In this document: positions 8,157 through 16,003 of the stretch, in pieces
Numbering within the stretch: the stretch's first letter is position 1
How the letters are laid out: each line of letters begins with the position of its first letter
From: Saprospiraceae bacterium UBA2329
GTDB lineage: Bacteria; Bacteroidota; Bacteroidia; Chitinophagales; Saprospiraceae
Length of the DNA: 64,000 bases
Assembly: GCA_002344975.1 (NCBI GenBank)
Contig: DDUV01000081.1
Span: forward strand, 35,482-99,481
Reading direction: 5' to 3'
Position numbers and translations under genes: made by a program
The notes under the pieces: generated by a model
What the model was told of the DNA's origin: nothing
What the model saw: only the letters and a program-made list of their open reading frames with translations
Databases searched by the model: none

Positions 8157-9695
8157 ATGTTGAGAGCAGGAATTTTACTTCTCTTTTCCCTCTGGGCTGT
8201 GCTGTCTGTGCAAGCTCAACACCGCCATCACGGCTACTGCGGCAATGGCGAAGGCGGCGAATGGGACGCCATGCTGACCGAACGATTGCTGCGCAACAAG
8301 CAAGCGCTTGAAGATCAGCCGGTGCAATTCAGAAGCACCATTTATGTGCCTTTGCGCATTCACATGGTGGCCAACAGCAGCGGTTTTGGGCGCGTTACGC
8401 ACGCCCAGGTGCTGGACCAATTGTGCAAACTGAACGAAGATTTTGCCGACATGGACGTGCAGTTTTACATCAAGGGCCTCAACGACAACATCAACAACAA
8501 CGGCATTTATACCACCCAGTACAGCGCCGGTTTGGTGATGAACAACCTCCGGGATGCCACTGCCCTCAACATCTGGATAGTGGACGTGGCAGCAGGCTCT
8601 CAGCCTTCGCCCGGCGACCTCGGCGTTACGCTCGGCTATTACTCGCCGACACGCGACTGGGTCGTCATTCGCCGCGATGAGGTGAACAGCAGCTCCGTTA
8701 CCCTTTCTCACGAAATAGGCCATTTCTTCAGCCTCAAACACACACACAACGGCTGGGACAGTACGCCCTGGTCGCCCACCATCGGCAACCCCGCGCCTGT
8801 CAATTCGCCCGGCGGCGTGCCCACCGAACGACAGGACGGCAGCAATTGCAATACGGCCGGGGATTATATCTGCGATACCCCGCCGGATTACAACGGCTTT
8901 GGATTCAATGGCTGCAATTACAACATTGCTCAAGACCCGACCGGCGCCTTCATCAATCCTGATGAGCAACTTTTTATGAGTTATTTTCTCAACTGCGTCC
9001 GCAACGACTACTATTTTTCGCCTACGCAGCAAAACCTGATGATTGCCGACTACAACAGTACGGCCCGCAACTACCTGCGCACTTCCGCCGTGACGCCCAA
9101 CCTGACGCAGATCACCTCGGCTGCAACGCCCGTTTCGCCCATTAATAATGATTTTACGCCCGGTTACAACATCGTCAATTTTCAATGGGCGGCAGTGACC
9201 GGCGCTGATTTTTACCTTCTGGAAACAGACGTTTCTGCGGCCTTCAACAGCAACCCGACCCGCGTTGTCGTCAGCGGCGCCACCTCGCATACCATGACAA
9301 CGCTGCTGGCCAATCGTACCTACTACTGGCGGGTGCGCCCTTACAACGCTTACCGCACCTGCGCGCCTTTCTCTGCAACAGCGCAGTTCAGAACCAACAA
9401 TATGACCGTGAGTGCCGATAACATTGAGGAACTGAACCAATGGTCGGTATTTCCCAATCCATTGGCGGAAGATGGCCGCATTCAGGTGCAATTGCAGGCT
9501 GCGCAAGGCTTCGAAGGTCGGTTTTTGCTGTACGATGTGGCCGGACGTATGGTTCGCAGCATGGGCAGTCATCGCATATCGGGCGGCTATACTCAATTGG
9601 AGTTGGACGCGGGCGGCTTGCTCCCCGGTGTTTACACGCTGACGCTGGAACACGAAAATGGCCGCGAACTGAGGCGCATTACGGTGGCAAAGTGA
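8157..9695 (+). CDS. Secreted M43-family zinc metalloprotease with T9SS sorting domain (copy 1)
   Basis: A 512-residue exported protease. An N-terminal Sec signal ends near the VQAQ site; the M43 (pappalysin/cytophagalysin type) catalytic domain follows, with the zinc site HEIGHFFSLKH at 185-195. The third residue of the family consensus HExxHxxGxxH is Ser instead of Gly at position 192, while all three His and the Glu are kept. A fibronectin III-like domain covers roughly 330-420 and a type A T9SS C-terminal domain begins at FPNP near residue 431 and ends in RRITVAK, marking the protein for secretion or surface attachment. The next gene, 32 nt downstream, is a close paralogue, so this is a recent tandem duplication within one transcript. 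Confidence 0.88.
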   Translation: MLRAGILLLFSLWAVLSVQAQHRHHGYCGNGEGGEWDAMLTERLLRNKQALEDQPVQFRSTIYVPLRIHMVANSSGFGRVTHAQVLDQLCKLNEDFADMDVQFYIKGLNDNINNNGIYTTQYSAGLVMNNLRDATALNIWIVDVAAGSQPSPGDLGVTLGYYSPTRDWVVIRRDEVNSSSVTLSHEIGHFFSLKHTHNGWDSTPWSPTIGNPAPVNSPGGVPTERQDGSNCNTAGDYICDTPPDYNGFGFNGCNYNIAQDPTGAFINPDEQLFMSYFLNCVRNDYYFSPTQQNLMIADYNSTARNYLRTSAVTPNLTQITSAATPVSPINNDFTPGYNIVNFQWAAVTGADFYLLETDVSAAFNSNPTRVVVSGATSHTMTTLLANRTYYWRVRPYNAYRTCAPFSATAQFRTNNMTVSADNIEELNQWSVFPNPLAEDGRIQVQLQAAQGFEGRFLLYDVAGRMVRSMGSHRISGGYTQLELDAGGLLPGVYTLTLEHENGRELRRITVAK

Positions 9696-9727
9696 TTCAA
9701 TTCAACCTTTTCAAACTACTTTTTTCA

Positions 9728-11260
9728 ATGAAGAAATTAATTTTATCGGCTGTTTTTATGATTTTTGGAATGGCCGTATTGCAAGCCCAGACCAACACCG
9801 GCCCTTGCGGCAACGGCGGCGGTGAGTGGAAAGAAATGATCATAGAGCGGCTACTCAGAAACAAGCAATTGCTGGCCGAAGACCCTGTGCAGTTCAGGGA
9901 TGTGATTTATGTGCCCGTGCGATTTCACTTGGTGGCCAATTCCAGCGGTACCGGCCGGGTCGTATTCGGGCGGGTATTGGAACAGCTTTGCAAACTCAAT
10001 GAGGATTATGCCGATTTTGATATGCAGTTTTATATCAAAGGAGTCAACGACAACATCAACAACACGGCCATTTACAATGCGCAATACAACGCCGGGTTGG
10101 TGATGAACCAGTTGAAAGACCCCAATGCGCTCAATATCTGGATTGTGGATGTGGCTGCCCCGGCTGCACCTTCTCCGGGCGACGAGGGGGTCATATTGGG
10201 TTACTATAACCCTGGCCGTGACTGGGTAGTGGTACGTCGCGATCAGGTAGGCGCTTCTTCTGTGACGTTGCCACACGAAGTAGGCCACTTCTTCAGCCTC
10301 GACCATACGCACAACGGTTGGGACAGCACTCCCTGGTCTTCTTCTATCGGCAATCCGGCCCCGCTGTTTTCCCCCGGCGGCGTACCTACAGAGCGTCAGG
10401 ACGGCAGCAACTGCGAAAATTCAGGCGACTTTATCTGCGATACGCCGCCCGACTACAACGGCTTTGGGTTCAATGGCTGCAACTACAACATTGCCCAAGA
10501 CCCTGCCGGCGTTTTTATCAATCCGGACGAGCAATTGTTTATGAGCTACTTCCTGAATTGCACCCGCAATAACTACTACTTCTCGCCTACGCAGATCAAC
10601 CTCATGATGACGGACTACAACCACTCCTCCCGCAATTATCTGCGCACCGGAGCAGTTACGCCCAATCTCACCGAAATTACCGAGGTGCCGACGCTTACTT
10701 TCCCCATCAATAACGAAACCACGCCGGGTTACAACATCGTCAATTTCCAGTGGACGGCTGTGGCCGGCGCCGATTTTTACCTTTTGGAAATAGACCGTGT
10801 GGCCACTTTTACGCTCAATCCGATCCGAATCATTGTAGCCGGAGCCAACTCCCGCAGCGTCACCACTTTAGAGGCCAATCGCACCTACTTTTGGCGGGTG
10901 CGCCCCTATAGCGCATACCGCACCTGCGCGTTGTCCACGCCCGTAGCCACTTTCAAAACCAACTCTACCGTGGTAGCCACCCAGGAAATCGAAGCATTGA
11001 ACGAGTGGACGGTATCGCCCAATCCGATTATATCACAAGGGGCGCTTCAAATCAGCCTCCAGGCCGAGAAGTCATTTGATGGAGATTTCAGTCTGTTCAA
11101 CGCAGCCGGACAACTGGTGCGCAGCCTCGGACGTCACCGCGTTCAGTCGGGCGCCACATATTTGGAATTCAGCATGGAAGGGCTGTCTTCCGGCGTATAT
11201 ATGCTGGCGCTCTCACACGAGGAAGGCCGGGAAATACGGCGGGTGGTGCTGGCAAAGTGA
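9728..11260 (+). CDS. Secreted M43-family zinc metalloprotease with T9SS sorting domain (copy 2)
   Basis: A 510-residue paralogue of the preceding protease with the same order: Sec signal ending VLQAQ, M43 domain with HEVGHFFSLDH starting at His183, fibronectin III-like linker, and a T9SS C-terminal domain ending RRVVLAK. The catalytic and Cys-rich regions are nearly identical in the two copies while the linker and C-terminal domain have drifted, as expected for paralogues under shared selection on the active site. The Gly-to-Ser change in the zinc motif is shared, so it predates the duplication. I start at the ATG at 9728; the frame is open further upstream but only because it overlaps the first gene. 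A strong terminator follows. Confidence 0.88.
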   Translation: MKKLILSAVFMIFGMAVLQAQTNTGPCGNGGGEWKEMIIERLLRNKQLLAEDPVQFRDVIYVPVRFHLVANSSGTGRVVFGRVLEQLCKLNEDYADFDMQFYIKGVNDNINNTAIYNAQYNAGLVMNQLKDPNALNIWIVDVAAPAAPSPGDEGVILGYYNPGRDWVVVRRDQVGASSVTLPHEVGHFFSLDHTHNGWDSTPWSSSIGNPAPLFSPGGVPTERQDGSNCENSGDFICDTPPDYNGFGFNGCNYNIAQDPAGVFINPDEQLFMSYFLNCTRNNYYFSPTQINLMMTDYNHSSRNYLRTGAVTPNLTEITEVPTLTFPINNETTPGYNIVNFQWTAVAGADFYLLEIDRVATFTLNPIRIIVAGANSRSVTTLEANRTYFWRVRPYSAYRTCALSTPVATFKTNSTVVATQEIEALNEWTVSPNPIISQGALQISLQAEKSFDGDFSLFNAAGQLVRSLGRHRVQSGATYLEFSMEGLSSGVYMLALSHEEGREIRRVVLAK

Positions 11261-11283
11261 TATTTTCTCGCCCCTTATTGCTG

Positions 11284-11321
11284 AAAAAGGCGCTTCATCG
11301 AGGTATGAGGCGCCTTTTTTT
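11284..11321 (+). terminator. Rho-independent terminator after the M43 pair
   Basis: AAAAAGGCGC pairs with GCGCCTTTTTT across a 16-nt loop and is followed by a T-run, 23 nt after the second protease stop codon. Confidence 0.8.
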
Positions 11322-11460
11322 GTGTGATTGCTTGCTGATTAAAATCATAGCGATAGATGGAAAACCAATCTATACTGCGGGACTGTCCATTGACCCGCAT
11401 CGCACTCCTCACGCGCCTACTTCCTGGAAATCTCGTACCTTCGTCCCGTAAATATTTCCA

Positions 11461-12249
11461 ATGAGTTACCATCCGTCAGAACTGCGCCGAGTGAACATCA
11501 TCCGCTATGTGACGCCCTTGAGGGAGGGCGGTTCGCTGCCTGCCATTGTGGAGGCGGACGATGATTTCCTGTATGTAGCGAAGTTCAGGGGTGCCGGACA
11601 GGGCACAAAAGCGCTCATTGCCGACCTCATCGGTGCAGAGATGGCCCGCGTTGCCGGCCTTCAGGTACCCGAACTCGTGCTGGCCGACCTCGACGAGTCA
11701 TTTGGCCGCACAGAGCCGGACGAGGAAATCCAGGACTTGCTGAAATTCAGTACCGGCACCAATCTTGGCGTCCATTACCTTTCCGGGGCCATCAGTTATG
11801 ACCCTGTGGTGAATAAAGCAGAACCGCTGACGGCCTCGAAAATCGTGTGGTTGGATGCCTTGCTCACCAACGTGGACCGCACGGCCAGAAACACCAATAT
11901 GCTCGTCTGGAACCGGGAGCTTTGGATGATTGATTTTGGGGCCGGCCTTTATTTTCATCATAGTTGGGACAATTGGGAGCAGCAATCACAGTCGGCATTC
12001 CCCCATATCAAAACACATGTACTCCTGTCGCAGGCCGCTCAATTGGACGAAGCCGACGAACTGCTGCGCCAGGCCATCACGTCCGAAATCATCGCCGCCA
12101 TACTGGCCGCCATCCCCGATGATTGGCTGCACGGACATGGTTCGCCCGACGAAATGCGCGCGGTTTATCATGATTTCCTGACCCGCCGCATCGCCGCATC
12201 TTCCACCTTTTTAAACACAGCCAAAGATGCAAGAGCGGGAATTATTTGA
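11461..12249 (+). CDS. HipA-like protein kinase
   Basis: A 262-residue single-domain kinase of the HipA_2-like group. It lacks the N-terminal subdomain of full HipA toxins but keeps the kinase core: Lys41 in VAKF for ATP, Asp139 and Asn144 in NVDRTARNTNML as catalytic and magnesium-binding residues, and DFG at 158-160. Full HipA phosphorylates glutamyl-tRNA synthetase; the substrate of this short group is unknown. Its 3' end overlaps the next gene, a DUF3037 protein, by 23 nt, so both are co-translated. There is no HipB-type helix-turn-helix antitoxin. A TACCTTCG 18 nt upstream of the ATG resembles a one-mismatch -7 element. Confidence 0.82.
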   Translation: MSYHPSELRRVNIIRYVTPLREGGSLPAIVEADDDFLYVAKFRGAGQGTKALIADLIGAEMARVAGLQVPELVLADLDESFGRTEPDEEIQDLLKFSTGTNLGVHYLSGAISYDPVVNKAEPLTASKIVWLDALLTNVDRTARNTNMLVWNRELWMIDFGAGLYFHHSWDNWEQQSQSAFPHIKTHVLLSQAAQLDEADELLRQAITSEIIAAILAAIPDDWLHGHGSPDEMRAVYHDFLTRRIAASSTFLNTAKDARAGII

Positions 12250-12610
12250 ATACGCAGTCATCCGTTGGGTGCCGCGGGTAGAGCGGGAGGAGTTCCTGAA
12301 CGTGGGCGTGATTTTGTTTTGCAAAAAGCGCAACTTCCTGCATGTGCTGTACGAAGTGAAGGAAGATCGCCTGAAAGCCCTTTTCCCGGAATGTGAGTTG
12401 GAAGAGGTCAAATGCCACCTGGATGCTTTTGCCCGCATCGCCGCCGCCGATACATCCGCCGGATCCATCGCCCAATTGGATGCTGCCGGTCGTTTCCGCT
12501 GGCTGACGGCACAGCGCAGCACGGTCATCCAGGCCTCGAAAGTGCATCCGGGCTTATGCACAGATCCGATGGAGATGTTGGAAAGGTTGTTTGGGCAGAT
12601 GGTAGGCTAA
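12227..12610 (+). CDS. DUF3037 protein, partner of the HipA-like kinase
   Basis: A 127-residue protein recognisable as DUF3037 by its opening FEYAVIRWVPRVEREEFLNVGV and by ending around an LxRLFGQMV segment. The family has no established biochemistry, but it is repeatedly found next to short HipA-like kinases. Here the ATG lies inside the kinase gene (23-nt overlap in another frame), which argues for a fixed stoichiometry and a shared function; substrate, adaptor or antidote roles are all possible. There is no signal peptide or membrane segment, so it is cytoplasmic. Confidence 0.8.
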   Translation: MQERELFEYAVIRWVPRVEREEFLNVGVILFCKKRNFLHVLYEVKEDRLKALFPECELEEVKCHLDAFARIAAADTSAGSIAQLDAAGRFRWLTAQRSTVIQASKVHPGLCTDPMEMLERLFGQMVG

Positions 12611-12701
12611 TCTGGAGAGAACCGGGCACGAGCGGCAAAGGCCGGAGACAGGGAAATAGGGTACCTGAATTTGGCGAGGTGAGGAAAAGGCTGGATAATT
12701 T

Positions 12702-13574
12702 TCACTTTAAGTGCTTCTTTATAACCGATTCTTCACGGAGTACATCTATTAACTGGCAATATGGAATTTCAATCCTCATTCCGCCTCCTCCAATGCCATT
12801 GTGTTCAAATCGCTGATAAAGAAAAACTATCCCTTCTTTAGCTATATAAAAATTGGTCGAAATAGGAATATATTCTCCGTTGATGCCATTCTCTTTGAGG
12901 GAGGTTATGTGAAAATGTTGTTTGTATTGATTGGTTAATTTGGCTTGAAGCGTATCCAATTTGTTGCTGTCAAATAATTCTTCGAATGAAATCTTTTTTC
13001 CTTTTTCAAAATCATAGTTAAATCCCACATTGTTGCCATATCCTATTGCCCCTCCCGATTTGTGTTCAAAGTCGCTATGTATTGCAGAAATGATATGAGG
13101 GCTATTGATTATCAATATTACTTCTTCCCAATCAGTCCAGCTATGTTTTTCATCCTCAGGTGTCTTTTTAAAATACGTTTGATATGCTTTTTCATTCGTA
13201 GAAAAATAAGTTTTTGAATCCGATTTTTTGTCAAAAACCATAAGCTCTATTTCTTTGTTGAGCTGACTTTTTTTTCCGGTGCTTTCATAAAATTGTGGAT
13301 AAGAAAACTCAGCTTCGTATCCTTCACCTTTTTCTTGAATTTTTACCATTTTATAAATCAGGGTATCTTCGGTTAATGACAATTTTAAAAGGCATTCGGG
13401 AATTTGTTCCATTTCACTGCCTTTTTCCTGAAATTCAGCGATCCGTTCGTTCCAGGTTCTCAACTGAATTTTCTGCCTGTAAGTATCACCGGTGTAAATC
13501 AAAACCAATTCACCGACTTTGATGGCTATGATAACAAGGCCAATGGCCAAAATTGAGATGATCAGTTTTTTCAT
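12702..13574 (-). CDS. Membrane-anchored DUF3298/RsiV-like protein
   Basis: A 290-residue protein with a single N-terminal hydrophobic segment (about 3-28) and an extracytoplasmic part ending in a DUF3298-type domain: the block around EKGKKISFEELFD and the later GIVFLYQRFE and MRIEIPY segments match the RsiV/PdaC C-terminal fold, preceded by a DUF4163-like region. In RsiV this domain binds lysozyme and the N-terminal part restrains an ECF sigma factor. Here there is no cytoplasmic anti-sigma segment and no sigma gene nearby, so a signalling role is not supported. The gene is clearly AT-richer than both neighbours and stands alone on its strand. Confidence 0.65.
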   Translation of the reverse strand: MKKLIISILAIGLVIIAIKVGELVLIYTGDTYRQKIQLRTWNERIAEFQEKGSEMEQIPECLLKLSLTEDTLIYKMVKIQEKGEGYEAEFSYPQFYESTGKKSQLNKEIELMVFDKKSDSKTYFSTNEKAYQTYFKKTPEDEKHSWTDWEEVILIINSPHIISAIHSDFEHKSGGAIGYGNNVGFNYDFEKGKKISFEELFDSNKLDTLQAKLTNQYKQHFHITSLKENGINGEYIPISTNFYIAKEGIVFLYQRFEHNGIGGGGMRIEIPYCQLIDVLREESVIKKHLK

Positions 13575-13651
13575 CTTCAGCTTTTAGTTCGTAAATTCAT
13601 AAACACGGTCATTTTTTTTGAATAAGTTCACACCAGCACGCCAAAAACATT

Positions 13652-14398
13652 TCACCCCGCAATCCCCCGCTTCAGCCCCGCCACCAAACTCACATCCGTT
13701 TCCATCCAGTTGAACTCCTCATCGGCGGACTCGTCGCCCATGTTGATGGCGCCCCGGTACTGCATTTCGCTGCGAACGACGCCGCGCACCGCTGCATGAA
13801 ACTCTTGTATTTCAGGCACTTCCGTCAGCGGGCCAACATTATCGGGCATCAGACTGCCGCAGGCCATGATGGAGAGGCGACCGGCAGCGTATTGCGCAAA
13901 GCGGCGCAGATGCTCGAAGCCCAGCGCGGCATTGGGTTGCTGCCCCGAACTCAGGATGCGCTGCACGCCCAATTCCGCCAACTCGTCTATGGCGCGCAGC
14001 GGGTCGCGGCACATATCGAAAGCACGGTGAAAAGTGAAGGGCAGACCCTCGGCGGCCTCCAACATGAGGCGGATGCGGGCCAGGTCTATGTTGCCGTCGG
14101 GCAGGAGCGCGCCCGAAACGATGCCGTCGGCGCCCAGTTGCCGGGCCAGCGCGATGTCTTCCAGCAGGGTATCGAATTCGATATCGGAATACAAAAAGTC
14201 GCCTTTGCGCGGTCGGATGAGCACAAACACAGGAATGTGCAGCAGCTTTTTGGCTAATACAATTTTGCCCGCGCCGGGCGTGATGCCGCCCTGATGCAGG
14301 TTGTCGCAGAGTTCGATGCGGTCGGCGCCGCCAGTTTGAGCATTGAGGGCAGAGGTAACAGATTCTACGCAGATTTCGAGTGTACGTTGGGCAGACAT
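13652..14398 (-). CDS. cutC: CutC-family protein
   Basis: A 248-residue TIM-barrel protein of the CutC family, historically linked to copper homeostasis although its reaction is unsettled. Family blocks are intact: LEICVESVTSALNA at the N-terminus, GGADRIELCDN, FVLIRPRKGDFLY, LGADGIVSGALLPDG, FTFHRAFDM and ILSSGQ. I start at the ATG at 14398, because the upstream TTG at 14425 lies within a perfect promoter -7 element. It is divergent from the tRNA-hydroxylation gene, with both -7 boxes packed in 26 nt. Confidence 0.9.
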   Translation of the reverse strand: MSAQRTLEICVESVTSALNAQTGGADRIELCDNLHQGGITPGAGKIVLAKKLLHIPVFVLIRPRKGDFLYSDIEFDTLLEDIALARQLGADGIVSGALLPDGNIDLARIRLMLEAAEGLPFTFHRAFDMCRDPLRAIDELAELGVQRILSSGQQPNAALGFEHLRRFAQYAAGRLSIMACGSLMPDNVGPLTEVPEIQEFHAAVRGVVRSEMQYRGAINMGDESADEEFNWMETDVSLVAGLKRGIAG

Positions 14399-14422
14399 AT
14401 TCAGTAGCTTGGATGAGAGGGA

Positions 14423-14456
14423 CAAAGGTAGAGATTTTCATACCTTTGCGGCGCAA
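14423..14456 (-). promoter_or_regulatory. Promoter of cutC
   Basis: On the minus strand TTG (14454-14456), 23-nt spacer, then perfect TACCTTTG (14423-14430). The start codon follows 24 nt later. It overlaps the divergent promoter of the U32 gene. Confidence 0.6.
14441..14448 (+). promoter_or_regulatory. -7 element of the trhP promoter
   Basis: Perfect TACCTTTG 22 nt before the ATG at 14471. A good -33 TTG is not at the usual distance (nearest is 29 nt away). It faces the cutC promoter. Confidence 0.5.
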
Positions 14457-14470
14457 TTACAAAACAGTAA

Positions 14471-15715
14471 ATGGTCAAGAAGCATATAGAGTTGATGGCC
14501 CCGGCGGGCAATTTCGAGTCTATGATGGCCGCCATACAAGGCGGAGCAGATTCGGTTTATTTCGGCATCGAGCAGTTGAACATGCGCGCCCGCGCTACCA
14601 TGAATTTCACTTTAGACGATCTGGAGGCGGTATCGAAATTGTGCAAGGAGCACGGGGTGAAATCGTACATCACCCTCAATACCATTTTGTACAACCACGA
14701 CCTCAGCCTGATGAAACGCATTGTGGACGAGGCGGTTAAGCACAATATCTCCGCCGTTATCGCCTCCGATCAGGCGGTCATCGGCTACGCGGCATCTAAA
14801 GGTTTGCCGGTACATATTTCCACTCAGGTCAATATTTCCAACATCGAAACTCTGAAATTTTACGCCCATTTTGCCGATGTCATGGTGCTGGCGCGTGAAC
14901 TGAGCATGGTGCAAATGCGCGAAATCACGGAGGCTATTCAGCGCGATCAGATCACCGGTCCATCGGGGCAGTTGGTGCGCATAGAGGTGTTTGCCCACGG
15001 CGCGCTGTGCATGGCCATTTCCGGCAAGTGCTACCTGAGTCTGCACACGCACAATTCCTCGGCCAACCGGGGGGTGTGCATTCAGAATTGCCGCCGGCAG
15101 TACGAGGTGACCGACCGCGACGAAGGACACGCTTTTCATATTGAAAACGAGTACATTATGTCGCCCAAAGACCTCAATACGCTGCCGTTTTTGGATCAGT
15201 TGCTCGACACTGGCGTGGATGTGCTCAAAATTGAAGGTCGCGCCCGCGCCCCGGAATATGTCAAGGCCGTGACCCGCGCCTACCGGGAAGCCATCAACGC
15301 GGTGCAAAACGGCGATTTCTCGGCGGAAAAAGTAGATGCCTGGATGCAGGAGGTGGAAAAAGTATATAACCGGGGCTTTTGGGGCGGTTATTACCTCGGT
15401 AAGCAGTTGGGTGAGTGGGCCGACAGCTACGGATCCAAAGCCACCACCAAAAAAATCTACCTCGGACGCGGCGTGCATTATTTTCCAAAAGTACAGGTGG
15501 GCGAGTTCAAAATAGAAAGCCATACCCTGAAAAAAGGCGATTCGCTGCTCGTGACCGGTCCGGCTACCGGCGTTTTGGAGTTTGAAGCAGATGAAATCAG
15601 AGTGGACGACCAAACGGTGGACAGCGCCCGGCAGGGAGTGTCCTGCTCGCTGAAAGTGCCGGCCAAAATTCGCCCTTCCGATAAGCTGTACAAAATAGTG
15701 GACGCCGAAGCATGA
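14471..15715 (+). CDS. trhP: Peptidase U32-family tRNA/rRNA hydroxylation protein (TrhP-like)
   Basis: A 414-residue U32-family protein. Family members TrhP (YegQ) and RlhA are not proteases in practice; they are needed for 5-hydroxylation of tRNA uridine or 23S rRNA cytidine, using prephenate and an Fe-S cluster. The start LMAPAGNFESMMAAIQGGAD and the central FAHGALCMAISGKC are typical. Four cysteines, C180, C187, C203 and C207, form the conserved cluster-binding set. The short length and tRNA-type motif favour TrhP over the larger RlhA. Its TGA overlaps the ATG of a small ferredoxin gene (ATGA), an unusually direct hint at the electron donor. Confidence 0.85.
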   Translation: MVKKHIELMAPAGNFESMMAAIQGGADSVYFGIEQLNMRARATMNFTLDDLEAVSKLCKEHGVKSYITLNTILYNHDLSLMKRIVDEAVKHNISAVIASDQAVIGYAASKGLPVHISTQVNISNIETLKFYAHFADVMVLARELSMVQMREITEAIQRDQITGPSGQLVRIEVFAHGALCMAISGKCYLSLHTHNSSANRGVCIQNCRRQYEVTDRDEGHAFHIENEYIMSPKDLNTLPFLDQLLDTGVDVLKIEGRARAPEYVKAVTRAYREAINAVQNGDFSAEKVDAWMQEVEKVYNRGFWGGYYLGKQLGEWADSYGSKATTKKIYLGRGVHYFPKVQVGEFKIESHTLKKGDSLLVTGPATGVLEFEADEIRVDDQTVDSARQGVSCSLKVPAKIRPSDKLYKIVDAEA

Positions 15716-15939
15716 TCATCGTTTCTCAAAACCGCAAAAAGTGCATCGGCTGCAATTACTGCGTGGAATTGGCCCCGGAGCATTGGCGCATGTCGAAAAA
15801 AGACGGCAAAAGCGTGCTGCTGGGCGCTCAGGAAAAGCGCGGTTTTTATACGCTCCGGCTTGAGGAGGAGGCTTTTGAACAAAATCAGGCGGCAGCAAAG
15901 GCCTGCCCGGTGAACATCATTGACGTAAGGCGAGGGTAG
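15712..15939 (+). CDS. Small 4Fe-4S ferredoxin coupled to trhP
   Basis: A 75-residue ferredoxin. Cys11, Cys14 and Cys17 (CIGCNYC) with the distant Cys65-Pro66 supply one 4Fe-4S cluster; a second cluster motif is absent. The protein is cytoplasmic. Translation is coupled to the U32 gene by ATGA overlap, so it most likely delivers electrons to, or maintains the cluster of, that enzyme; this is inference from context. It could also serve other reductases, as small ferredoxins often do. Confidence 0.88.
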   Translation: MIIVSQNRKKCIGCNYCVELAPEHWRMSKKDGKSVLLGAQEKRGFYTLRLEEEAFEQNQAAAKACPVNIIDVRRG

Positions 15940-15940
15940 T

Positions 15941-15974
15941 AGCTTGCAGCTTGCAGCTCACGGCTTGCAGCTTT
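15941..15974. repeat. Short heptamer array (GCTTGCA type)
   Basis: Four or five 7-nt units in phase, mostly GCTTGCA with a diverged GCTCACG, between the ferredoxin stop and the nspC start. The reverse complement of the same unit recurs in the large array near 44.65-44.69 kb. Confidence 0.6.
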
Positions 15975-16003
15975 AAAATAACACAATTAAAAAACAAGAT
16001 ACC

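Noticed and set aside
8175..9653. 492-codon open frame antisense to the first M43 protease
   Set aside because: Shadow of a well-supported gene; composition is Val/His/Arg-rich and without any domain.
9440..9727. Long N-terminal extension of the second M43 protease into the first gene
   Set aside because: The signal peptide begins at the ATG at 9728; the extension is the wrong frame of the first protease's C-terminal domain.
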